Shown here: in pieces, positions 55,161 through 64,000 of the stretch
Layout: every line of letters begins with the position of its first letter
Position numbering within the stretch: position 1 is the first letter of the stretch
DNA from: Xiphophorus maculatus
Taxonomy: Eukaryota; Chordata; Actinopteri; Cyprinodontiformes; Poeciliidae
Reading direction: 5' to 3'
Length of the DNA: 64,000 nt
Assembly (NCBI RefSeq): GCF_002775205.1
Contig: NC_036445.1
Location: forward strand, 27,508,953-27,572,952
Program-made: the position numbers and the translations under genes
The notes under the pieces: model-generated
What the model was told of the DNA's origin: nothing
Databases searched by the model: none
What the model saw: the letters and a program-made list of their open reading frames with translations, nothing else

Positions 55161-56030
55161 GGTTATATTAAAAACACGACATTTTCTAGTTGGATTTAGT
55201 GCACTCTTCGTGACTTAATGCGTTGTCCTGCTGGTCACTGAAGGCAACACGAGCTAAGCGACAGGAACGTATTTAGCGGACTGAAATATCCAGCTACAGC
55301 TGATGAAAAGAAGAAGATACATTCCCATGAATGGACATATCGATCTTCGTTTGCCGTAAATTGACTTCCTGTTCATTTGTTTTTGTGTGTTTTGCTGTTA
55401 AAGCTGCCAAGCGGAAGCCAGCGGTTCATGTTTGACAGCTCAGCTTGTCTGAATGTTAGCTAACCCCAGCTATTTAACATTAGCCACCTCTGACAGAAAA
55501 AACTGCTGCTTGTTTAATGTCACCAAACAAAATTCACGTTTTAGTGTCACGTAACTGAAGTTTTACAGAAAACTGTCTGCTGGACATATACTACTGACAG
55601 AGTGGGGATTTTCCATTTACAAAACCAGACGAGTTTTTGGGCAAGTTCCTTGTTTCATGTTTAGAAATATTCTTACCTTTTAACAACTTTAATTACACCA
55701 CTGCTGTCTAATACAAGCCCTTCCCCCAAAGATTTTTTTTGTTTATTTTATCTTGGATCCTAAAATAAAAAATATATCAGAGTTTGTGTAAGGTCGAAAG
55801 TTAAACTTTAACTAAAGCTGACAGTCGCTCAGATATTCTCCCGAATAGTGGTGCTGCTGATTGACCTACATAGACGTCAGACAGCTTGGCTGCTGATTGT
55901 ACCTGTCAACAAACCTCCAACATGGTGGTCACTGATGACAGACCGACCTGCCCGTTGTAGGCTGCTCTTTAAGCAAGGACAACTTTGTATTTGTGACTGA
56001 TTTAAGATAAAGTCTATATAATGCAGTTGA
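55160..56030. other. FBXL4 5' intron
   Basis: AT-rich; no element recognised. Confidence 0.4.
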
Positions 56031-56031
56031 G

Positions 56032-57125
56032 TGTCTAGCAAAAGTATTTACACCGCCTAAACTTTTCCTCATTTGGTCCCAAAGTTTTATGTATTTTCAC
56101 TCTAAATGGAGCTCATTTTTGTTCAACAATGACTTCTTCAGATTCTCCTGGGCTGTGCAGCTCCTCCAAAGCTTCTATGGGCCTTTGGGCTATTCTCCTT
56201 GCATAGCCTGTTAGTTTAGGTAGATAAATGTTTTTATTCTCATTACTTTTCTTTAGGCTTGGACTTGTCTAGTTTTGCTTCCCCCTTCAACTCCACTCAG
56301 TTCCTCAGCCAGTAGCAACTAGCACACACCTGGTGGAGGATCTGAGCAAGCTACTTCTCAGTGAAAAAGTTGTTTAAGTGTTAATATATGATGTTTTGAT
56401 GACTTCCTGAAGGTGGAGTTTCTGAAAGAGCAGGTGTTTCTATAGAGACAGAGGCCCAATTTCAAGGCGTTAAATTACAACATCAGATTTTTTTTACGTC
56501 ATATGCGATATTTGTAGCATTTTTCTAACAACTGAAGGTAACATAGTTACTTGATTGTGCTATAAAATGGCACTCTGTGCCTGGATAACACTTGAACATT
56601 TCTGCACATGGTCCATAATTAGCCAAACGGCTATCTTTCATCTGCTGTCCTTCGATGATCAGTAATATGTCTCGCTAAAAACAAGGTTCCACAAAAGTAG
56701 GTTAGAATAACTTTGCTACACAAATTTTGTTCAGAAGTACAATCAGTACAAACAGTAAATGAAGAAAACTACAACACAATTATTATAAAAGTTATAAGAA
56801 ATCGCTGAAACCAATCCTTCATCCAGACGGCAAAAACACAAATAGTTCAGTGGTTGGATTAGAAGAAGGTACTTATCATTCAAGATGTTGGCAAATCTGA
56901 TGTGTTATCAACTAATTTTTTATTTGCTTTTTAAATGGATTAATCAGATCACTGGATTTTATTTTGGTGTATCAAACTAAAAGGGATTTGAATACAAATA
57001 ACCCCCCACAGATTTTCCAGTTGTTTCAAGTTTTCACAACTTTCCCTGTAAAAGGCATTGAAGCATGTAGCTGTAACCTGACACATGGGGAAAAAGTTGA
57101 GTGTAAATACTTTTACAAGGCACTT
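56032..57125. mobile_element. Tc1-like element with intact opposite ends, interrupted inside
   Basis: The left end TCTAGCAAAAGTATTTACAC CGCC is mirrored at the right by GAGTGTAAATACTTTTACAA GGCAC, about 1.1 kb apart. The interior includes GCTCCTCCAAAGCTTCTATG and a family-1 TTAA repeat at about 56280-56600. No transposase frame survives. Confidence 0.5.
56280..56600 (+). mobile_element. TTAA-flanked repeat, family 1, partial copy inside the Tc1-like element
   Basis: CAACTCCACTCAGTTCCTCA, GCAACTAGCACACACCTGGT, AGGTGGAGTTTCTGAAAGAG, ATTGTGCTATAAAATGGCAC. Same order as 59334-59809. Confidence 0.65.
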
Positions 57126-57228
57126 TGTGTATTTAGTGTGATTGACAGCTGTTGTACTCTGTGCTGTGTCAGACTTAATGTTTCCTCGTCCCACTCATGG
57201 ATGTGTTTGTCTCTGCCTAACCCCACAG

Positions 57229-57369
57229 GTCATGCATGCAGCCGGGCCGCTAGCTTGCGTTTTGTCCGTCCCCAGCCCTCGAGACAATGCGCTACCCGTA
57301 GCCGGAGGCTCTCCCTTCGTCTAGCCTCCGTCTTTCCCCCCTCTGCCCCCGCCGCTCCCAGAGTTCCCT
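57229..57369 (+). other. FBXL4: FBXL4 5'UTR part of first coding exon
   Basis: The acceptor CTAACCCCACAG ends at 57228; the following GC-rich 141 bases carry an in-frame TAG and lead to the start ATG at 57370. Confidence 0.6.
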
Positions 57370-57866
57370 ATGTTAACCCTCTTGAGCATGTTTTACTATA
57401 TATGTCTGCGGCGGCGCTCCAGGAGCGGGACTCGAGGCGAGGCACTGACCAGCCGGCGTGCCGTGGAGTCGGGCCAGCGGGCGGTGCTGCCGGTCAGTGT
57501 GGTGGTGGAGCAGTACGCCATGGAGGTTCTGGACTTCAGCTCCCACTATGGCAGTGAGAACAGCATGTCCTACACCATGTGGAACCTGGCCGGGATCCCC
57601 AACGTTTACCCCAGCTCGGGGGACTTCACGCAGACGGCCGTGTTCAGAGCCTACGGGAAGTGGTGGGAACAGTGCGCCAGCGCTCCCTTAGCGTTCCGCC
57701 GGACCCCCGACGGCTTCTACAGTCAGGATTACATCGAGCTGGGCTTTGAGAAGCCCGTCTACCCCACGGCGGTGGAGGTGTTTGAGACTTATTATCCTGG
57801 AGCCATCGTCCAAATCCTGGCCTGCTCCCACAACCCGTTCTCCCAACGCCCGCCTACTGATGTCAG
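57370..57866 (+). CDS. FBXL4: FBXL4 exon a (targeting signal and discoidin-like region)
   Basis: Encodes residues 1-165, including [20 protein letters not shown] and [19 protein letters not shown], ending [10 protein letters not shown]. Human has the same blocks. Donor GTAACA at 57867; two bases carried. Confidence 0.96.
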
Positions 57867-60800
57867 GTAACAGCCCCCCCAGTGATGACATCCTGAAGCA
57901 ACTTCCATCAGCAATAACTAGAACAGGGTTCCTGCACTAGCATGGCAAACGTTGGCCATTGTGGATAGGGGAGGAAAAAAAGAGGAGTAAATTTCAACCA
58001 AAAAGCTTCAACATTTTCTGGAAAACAAACAAACAAAAAAAAAACAAGGAATTTTTCTGAGTTTGAAATGTGAGAAATTTTCTAGAAAAAACTGTCATTT
58101 TGAGATTAATTTCAGAAATATTCAAGAAAAAACATGGAAATTTCAGAGTTTTTTGAACATTTTCAACTTTTGAAAAGTTGCAAAAGTTGAACTTTTTTGA
58201 CATTTGAAACAAAAAAAAAATCCTTGTTTTTTTATAGAACATTTCTCAGATTATAGTAGAAATTTCTGAGTCAGAAATGTTCTAGAAAAAGCAAGAAAAT
58301 TTCAAAGTTTGAAAAGCGGAACATTTCCTAGGAGAACAAACTCAGAAATTTTGAGATTAATCCCAGACATTTTCTAGAAAAAACATAATGTAACTTAGTT
58401 ACTTTCCAAATCAAGTAATCGGTAATCTAACTCAGTCACTTTTTCAAGGACTAATCAGTAATCCGATTAAAGTTACTTTTTCAAAGTAACTATGCCATCA
58501 CTGTTGACAATTACATAATAATGCAAGTTTTCTCTCTCAGAGAGAAATAAACGTAAGTTTGTAAAGAACAACTAACACTTGAACTTAAAAAAACTTTTAA
58601 TATTCAAAATAAAACATGACAACAAAAATCAATAAACAAGAGGGAAAAAAAACCCACAAACGAAACCATAATTTTGGATTATGGATTATGGATTATGATT
58701 TTACTTTAAACAAAATTGACCTTCAAAGAAGGTTTAATGATCAGCTTGCAAATTATTGAGCTAATTTTAATTTATCTTTCAATTAATTGATTAATTTGTG
58801 TTTAATAATACATTCAGTAAGCAGAAGCAACAAACCAACTTCTCATGCTAACATCCTTTAACACGCAATCATTAACCCTAATCAGCCCGTAAAACCTTGT
58901 GCGATGCTATGTGTGCTGTCTGTTGTCCAGGTGGGAGGTGTTGTGGTCAGGAAAGCCCACCAAAGCGCTGACCCCACAGTCTCGACGGTTCTCCCCGAAA
59001 ATCAAGCACATCAACTTCCCCACCAATCTGCTCCGCCTGGAGGTCAACAGCTCCCTGCTGGAGTACTACACCGAGCTGGACGCCGTCATCCTCCGCGGGG
59101 TGAAGGAGAGGCCCATGCTCGCACTTTATAAGATGCCTCTTATCGACATAAGCGACTTGAGCGACAGCGAGGACGAGATGCCTGACGGCGGCGGTCCTTT
59201 CAGACCAGGAGGAGACGGCAAGCAGCAGAGGACGGCCAACGGCTACTTTGACAAACTGCCATATGAGGTGACGGCGGAATAAACACACTGCAGGGCGCCG
59301 AGCAAAGCACGAACGTCAAAGGAACCTTAATGTTAAAGGGGCAGCGTTATGTAACATCGACTTTGTTGAGCTTTTCATCATGTTACAATGTTGTTCAAAA
59401 ACAAACCAAGGAGGATGAAGCTCCTCCTCTGAGCTGCAGTTTCCAAGCCGGGCTCCAGCATTCCAGCTCCTTCAGACTAGCCAGCAGCAATTAGCAAACA
59501 CCCGATGTTACTGCGCATTTGCTGAGCTCATTATAGGAGCCACTTCTCAGGCAACGCTGATAAAATTTTGCTAAAGGGTTAATAGGAGCCATGTTGTGAT
59601 GACTTCCCGAAGAATTAGTTTCAGAAAGAGCAGGAGTTTTTAAAGAGACAGAGGCCCGATTTCAAGACATTAAATCACAAAGACAAATTTCTTTTAAGTC
59701 ATGTTTTATATTTATAGCATTTTTATAACAACTGAAGGTAACATGGTTACTTGATTGTGCTATAAATTTGCACTGTGTGCCTGGAAAATGCATGATGCTG
59801 TCCCTTTAATGTTCTTTGATAAAGTCACTTAGAAACTTCAACTAAAGTGTTTGATTTTCACAGCAACAGATGCAGAGAAAGGCAACTTTTCCAATTAAAT
59901 CATGCTGAAATGATGAGGTTAACTGCATTCTTGTTGCTGGAGTCGCTAATTTAGAATCTCTGTTTGCAATAACACAAACACTGATCGGTTGATTTGTTTA
60001 TTTATTACAAATCATACCTTGCTAACAACATTTACCAACATGTTTTCGTAACTTCATGCATCATTAGTGGAAAACACGTTGCCTGTTACGAAACACGATG
60101 GTGGCAGAATTATGGTGTGGGGATTCCCGTATCACGCTCTACTCTGTTGTTCTGTCAGGTGGCACAACAATAAGACACACTGAGGTTTGTGACCAAAAGG
60201 ATTAAAAAGTTAAAAGTTTTACAAATACTCTCCCATGTTCCTGCATTCCTCACAAACACATTAACGTGTTGGGGCGCCGTCCTCGTCCAAACAGGCCGAC
60301 CTCGCGTCACGTTGTCTGCGGCACGCTTCAAGAAAACGCCTGTGGCGCTCGTCCCATCTGCGCGCCAAACCGCTGCCATTAAAGGCGGTCCTCACACACC
60401 GCCGCGTACCCGCCTCCGAAACACAATACAGCTATTATCCGTCAGCCGACACCGGGCCAGAACGCGGCACGTTGTTGGTCCGCCGCGACACACTCGCGCG
60501 GGGCCAATCGCTCTTTGTCTGCGAGAGAGGCAACACAAACACAGAGCGGAACATCAGAGCCGTTTAGATCTCTCCTACATAGAGAGGAAGCATTAATCTA
60601 CGCTACACACTTCTACTTATTATCCTTCAGCTTTTTACCGTCACTTAAAAAGAGTTTTCGCTTTTCCTCGCCTCTCCTTTCCTGACCCTTCTCTCTCCCC
60701 CCTCCCGGTCTTGCCGTCCTCAGCTCATCCAGCTGATTCTGAGCCACCTGACCCTGCCTGACCTCTGCCGTCTGGCCCAGACCTGCAAGCTGCTGCACCA

Positions 60801-63800
60801 GCACTGCTGCGACCCGCTGCAGTACACCCAGCTGAGCCTGCAGCCATACTGGGCCCAGCTGAGTGACGCCTCCCTGGGACACCTGCAGAGCCGCTGCACC
60901 CTCCTCCAGAGGCTCAACCTGTCTTGGACGGGCAGCCGCGGCGCTCTCACCCTGACGGGCTTCAGCAGGTCAGACTAAAACGACCTCGGGGGGAAAAAAA
61001 AAAAAAAAGACTCGCAAGGACGAACAGTTTTAAAGTTGGCAGAACGGCAGACAAATATTCTAAGTCCAGATTAAGAAGGTTGTTCTGTTTTTTTTCCCCT
61101 TTAGTTTCATGAAGGCCCGCGGCCTCAGCCTGGTGTGCCTGGAGTTGTCGTGTTGTCACTTCCTGAATGAGCCGTGTCTTGAGGTCATCGCCCAGGCCTG
61201 CCCCAAACTGCAGGAGCTCAACTTGTCGTCGTGCGACCGCCTCCACCCGCGGGCCTTCACGCACATCTCCAAACTCTCACTCCTCCGCAGGCTGGTGCTC
61301 TACCGCACCAAGATAGAGGTAGGTGTTGGTCACCTGTGGACTGCAACAACATGTAGAAGGCCCACTGTTACTGAGCGTTTTTCAGAAAAACCGAGACTTA
61401 ATTTGGCAAATCCTTCACTTAAGAAACCATTCAAGCATTTGCTTTCGTTTTGAGTCTTTGTGGTTTCCTTTATGTCCTCTTCACCCCCAGTAAAGATGTG
61501 TAAAAAGTCTTAGAATAAATGGAAGTTTTATTCAGTTATTCTGAAAAAAACTGTGAAACCACATTTAATTCACTTGTGGCTTAGATGTTGGCAAAGTTAA
61601 TACTTTGTGCAGCCACAGTCTCTTGCCATAAGAAAGCTCTTAGTATTCTCATGTAACATTTTACAAGGTTGGGGTGTACACAGATTCACTGCCAGCAAAA
61701 AACACCCAATGTTTACTTAATATAACTTCATATTTCAGAGTTTATTTTTAGGTTCTGAAGGATTTCAGTACAGAAACAGATCCAAAGCACAACGGATCCT
61801 CCTCCGTACTTCAAGCTGACCCTTAGGAAGAGTTTTAACATACTGCTGCGTAAAAGCTGAATTTGTAGTCTCAGCAAACCAAGGCTCCTGTTAAAGCTGG
61901 AGTGTGTAAGTTTTATAAAAATTTGTTTCTTCACATATTTTCTTTAAAACTATCACCATGTCGTCAAAGTGTAACATGAGACAGATAATCTGTATAAAGA
62001 TGGATGTCCTCCACTTCCACCCCGAGCTACTATTGCTGTTTGAAGAGACTCCCGGTCAGGAACAGCCAATCAGAGCCTGGAGGAGTGTCTTAGCTCCTGT
62101 CAGTCACGCTCGTGTATGCGCTGCTAAATGTGTCAGTGGAGGATGAACAACTTACTATTTCAGGAAAACTGTTGATCTGCTATCGTCGGTGGTTATGCTA
62201 ACTAGCCTTAGCATTCTGAGAGCGTGTTGACTTTTTGAAAAGTTTGACATTCTAGTTACTGGCCACAGTGTTAAACCTGTTAAACATTGTACTGTAATTA
62301 GTAAAATAATAAGAAAAATATGAATGTTCATTACAATGTAAGAACTGGTTGGGGTACAATCGATTATTTGTTCATGTGGTTCAATTGTTTGCTACTACTG
62401 CAGTTACACATACATTTATCAAAAGGCTTTTAGCAAATCTTTTAGATGAAAGTAGTTCCTGTTTTTATTCCCACCTCTGCTTTCTTGTAAGTGTCTCTCA
62501 CTTAACAGGTTCACCTTTAAACCTCTTGAGGTATCGCTGCCTCCTGTACGCCCCGCCAATAACAAAACACGTACAGTACGGCTTTAATAAAACTATCAGA
62601 TTATTTGTCGTAAAACGATCCGGCTTCTTATCTGATGGCTCGTGTTGCTCGCTGCGTACGCTCCGTGTCAGCTCCGGGTCCGCGGGGCGTGCGTTCAGGT
62701 GCGGGCACGTCCAAGGAGCGTTGTTTTCGTGTCGCGCCTCGGCGTTTTCGGCGCGCTATAGACAGAGCGGTTTCTGCGGTGGAGCCGGGCCGTGCGCCGC
62801 AGGTTGTTTACGCCGCGGACAGACAGTGAGAGCTGTGTGTCTGCCTGACGGGGGATGGGGGGATTCTGACATCTCAGCTGTCATTACCCTGTCAGCGCTC
62901 TAATTAAATGAGTAGCTCACCGCAGAGAGAGAGAGAGAAAGGCGTTTATAAAGATGCCAGACTGAGTTCGGCGCACGCACGCACTCACAAGAGGCTTTCA
63001 CTTTCATCTCTTGACACTTTCTCCTGCCACAGATGTACACGTGTTGGCAATCGGCGTGTTGAATTTCCATATCTGGGCGCGCGCCGCAGCGCCACAGGAG
63101 AAGGCTCCGTCCTCGGCTCGCTTCGCAGTGCGTAGAACTGATCTCCTGGGCTTTATTAAATTCCTTCAGATGTTGATTGGGAAGACAGACGTTCTGTTTG
63201 AAGGAAGGTCAGATGACATGACTGACTCAGCAGAATGCAACGCTGCGATTTAGATGTGATGTTTTGTCATCATTTTCACATTTAAAGGGGCAGTATCATA
63301 TAAATGTATCCTTTTTTTTAAGCTTTACATCATGTTGTCATGTCATTCCCTCATCAAAAACATACCTGGAGTGTTGCCTTGATTCTTTCATGCAAACATG
63401 CATGAATTTAATCTCCATGGCAACCATTCAGCTGAGCAAAACGCCTGATTGGACCTAGCGCCGCCTGCTAGGACGAAGCTCCTCCTCTGAGCTGTGGCTG
63501 CCAAACTTCCACGTCACGGAGGGTTTGTCCCCCACTCAGCTCCTTCAGACTAGCCAGCAGCAATTAGCAAACACCTGGTGGAACTGAACATCTGCTGAGC
63601 TCATTATGGGAGCCACTTCTCAGTGCAACACTGGTAAAAACGTTGCTAAAGGGTTAATAGAGGAGCCGTGTTGCGATGACTTCCTGAAGGCGGAGATCCA
63701 GAAATAGCAGGAGTTTTCAAAGAGACAGAGGCCCAATTTCAAGATGTTAAATCACAAAGTAGCATTTCTTTAAGTCATGTTTGATAAATGTAGCATTTTA

Positions 63801-64000
63801 ATAACAATTGAAGGTAACACAGTTGCTTGATTGTGTGCTAAAATGACACTATGTGGCTGGAAAACACATAAAACCGCCTCTTAAAATTGCCTCTTACTTT
63901 TTTCTGCTTTTTCTTTTTTTGTTGTTTTATTTGTGTTTTTCCTTTCTTTTCTTATGTTCTCTCTGTAGCAAACAGCCATCCTCAGCATCCTGACCTTCTG
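57370..64000 (+). CDS. FBXL4: FBXL4, F-box and leucine-rich repeat protein 4 (partial, 3' end off window)
   Basis: Nuclear-encoded mitochondrial protein that serves as the substrate-recognition subunit of an SCF-type ubiquitin ligase. It restrains mitophagy by promoting turnover of BNIP3/NIX, and human loss causes mtDNA depletion. Coding parts are 57370-57866, 58931-59267, 60724-60968, 61105-61318 and 63969-64000, giving 441 residues so far (human 621). The N-terminus [20 protein letters not shown] is hydrophobic then basic, like a mitochondrial signal. A discoidin-like region follows ([51 protein letters not shown]). The F-box is [13 protein letters not shown]...[11 protein letters not shown] (about 275-305), and LRRs begin with [11 protein letters not shown] and LNLSWTG. 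The ATG aligns with the second Met of the human protein; an in-frame stop lies upstream. Confidence 0.95.
58010..58390 (+). repeat. Degenerate array of TTTCTAGAAAAAA/TTTGAAAT units
   Basis: Irregular repetition of GAAATTTTCTAGAAAAA-, TTTCAGAGTTTTTTGAAC- and TTTGAGATTAAT-like words on both strands, locally palindromic around TTTTCTAGAAAA. Confidence 0.6.
58385..58505. mobile_element. Small transposon end (AGTTACTTT/AAAGTAACT)
   Basis: TAACTTAGTTACTTTCCAAA, CAAGTAATCGGTAATCTAAC, GATTAAAGTTACTTTTTCAA, AGTAACTATGCC: typical of a common fish repeat end. Confidence 0.45.
58931..59267 (+). CDS. FBXL4: FBXL4 exon b (end of discoidin-like region to start of F-box)
   Basis: [20 protein letters not shown], then [38 protein letters not shown], a Ser/Asp-rich linker and [10 protein letters not shown]. 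Human matches [20 protein letters not shown] and [10 protein letters not shown]. The donor is GTGACG at 59268; without splicing, translation stops at TAA 59280-59282. Confidence 0.95.
59334..59809 (+). mobile_element. TTAA-flanked MITE, family 1, full-length copy
   Basis: Left end TTAAAGGGGCAGCGTTATGT and right end CATGATGCTGTCCCTTTAA form imperfect inverted repeats with TTAA at both outer ends, 476 bp in all. The interior has CTCCTTCAGACTAGCCAGCA and GCAATTAGCAAACACC. No ORF; piggyBac-like by its ends. Confidence 0.7.
60060..60180 (+). mobile_element. Tc1-like transposase fragment
   Basis: CGAAACACGATGGTGGCAGA, ATTATGGTGTGGGGATTCCC resembles the conserved HGGGSI..WG-coding block of Tc1-like transposases. 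Very short. Confidence 0.4.
60250..60550. other. CpG-rich intronic segment of FBXL4
   Basis: Dense CpG (GGGGCGCCGTCC, CGCCGCGTACCCGCC, CGCGCGGGGCCAATCGC). No coding homology. Flanked by AT-rich intron. Confidence 0.4.
60724..60968 (+). CDS. FBXL4: FBXL4 exon c (F-box and first LRR)
   Basis: [71 protein letters not shown]. Human [20 protein letters not shown] is nearly identical. Donor GTCAGA at 60969; phase 2. Confidence 0.97.
61105..61318 (+). CDS. FBXL4: FBXL4 exon d (LRRs)
   Basis: [72 protein letters not shown]. The LxLSxC-type pattern is a cysteine-containing LRR. Human [20 protein letters not shown] matches. Donor GTAGGT at 61319, phase 0. Confidence 0.96.
61490..61830 (+). mobile_element. 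DNA-transposon remnant
   Basis: TTTGTGCAGCCACAGTCTCT, TTAACATACTGCTGCGTAAA and CCAAAGCACAACGGATCCTC resemble a decayed teleost Tc1-like element. Weak. Confidence 0.35.
61891..62200 (+). mobile_element. TTAA-flanked element, family 2, second copy
   Basis: TTAAAGCTGGAGTGTGTAAG, TTTTATAAAAAT, CAATCAGAGCCTGGAGGAGT match the element at 4065-4356 in order. The right end is lost or diverged. Confidence 0.55.
62630..63130. other. Intronic CpG-rich region of FBXL4 with TATA-like box
   Basis: CpG-dense and non-repetitive with a TATAAA near 62946, a GAGA run and CAGCTGTCATTACCCTGTCA. Possible alternative promoter or enhancer. No coding homology in the Arg-rich open frames. Confidence 0.4.
63282..63884 (+). 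mobile_element. TTAA-flanked MITE, family 1, longest copy
   Basis: Starts TTAAAGGGGCAGTATCATAT; includes CTCCTTCAGACTAGCCAGCA, GCAATTAGCAAACACCTGGT and GACTTCCTGAAGGCGGAGAT; ends in CTCTTAA. About 600 bp, close to the FBXL4 exon e acceptor. Confidence 0.65.
63969..64000 (+). CDS. FBXL4: FBXL4 exon e (start only, cut by window edge)
   Basis: After acceptor TTCTCTCTGTAG, CAAACAGCC.. reads [10 protein letters not shown], matching human EQTALLSILNFC. About 180 residues remain off the right edge. Confidence 0.93.

Larger units (their letters stand above)
57867..58930. other. FBXL4 intron with degenerate repeat
   Basis: Includes a diverged array at 58010-58390 and an AGTTACTTT-rich transposon end at 58385-58505. 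Acceptor CTGTTGTCCAG. Confidence 0.6.
61319..63968. other. FBXL4 intron before the last visible exon
   Basis: About 2.65 kb. It holds a DNA-transposon remnant at about 61490-61830, a family-2 TTAA repeat from 61891, a CpG-rich stretch at 62630-63130 and a full family-1 element at 63282-63884. Acceptor TTCTCTCTGTAG. Confidence 0.6.

Noticed and set aside
62349..62903. 184-codon frame in FBXL4 intron and a 64-codon Arg-rich frame at 62635
   Set aside because: No homology; CpG-rich composition explains the lack of stops.

Overview
The window is vertebrate nuclear DNA, almost certainly from a ray-finned (teleost) fish. Genes are split into short exons with GT/AG introns. Introns and intergenic DNA carry teleost-type repeats: Tc1-like transposon fragments, small TTAA-flanked and other terminal-inverted-repeat elements, tRNA-derived SINE sequence, LINE 3' tails, and long CA/GT microsatellites. 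The exact species cannot be read from the sequence.

Four protein-coding genes were recognised by reading exon translations against remembered vertebrate proteins, all on the + strand. (1) PNISR, positions 538-5960: the C-terminal 656 residues of an SR-rich nuclear protein, with its 5' part off the left edge. (2) COQ3, 7626-13136: the mitochondrial O-methyltransferase of ubiquinone synthesis, complete in six coding exons. (3) FAXC, 15404-26074: the failed-axon-connections homologue, complete in six exons and 413 residues. (4) FBXL4, 57370 to the right edge: a mitochondrial F-box/LRR protein, first 441 residues only. The order PNISR-COQ3-FAXC-FBXL4, all in one direction, matches the mammalian arrangement as I remember it (human 6q16), so this is an ancient conserved block. 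COQ3 and FBXL4 act in mitochondria, PNISR in the nucleus and FAXC in neural development. I see no operon-like functional link between them.

Layout: 1-6250 PNISR exons, introns and 3'UTR; 6250-7625 intergenic; 7626-13535 COQ3 with transposon remnants in its introns; 13540-15150 a CpG-rich intergenic stretch with a SINE, a MITE and a first-exon-like segment; 15150-28145 FAXC with long introns and a long 3'UTR; 28150-54800 a gene desert of about 27 kb that mixes repeats with non-repetitive stretches resembling conserved regulatory DNA; 54820-64000 FBXL4 promoter and 5' exons, with many repeats in the introns.

I found no rRNA or functional tRNA gene, no CRISPR array and no prokaryotic or viral gene system. 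The most interesting unexplained parts are the candidate enhancers in the desert between FAXC and FBXL4 (POU3F2 lies just beyond FBXL4 in mammals), an orphan CpG-rich first-exon-like segment between COQ3 and FAXC, a run of CTCF-like motifs, and several nested inverted-repeat elements. Every exon edge is a manual prediction from splice sites, reading phase and remembered homologues, without transcript data.
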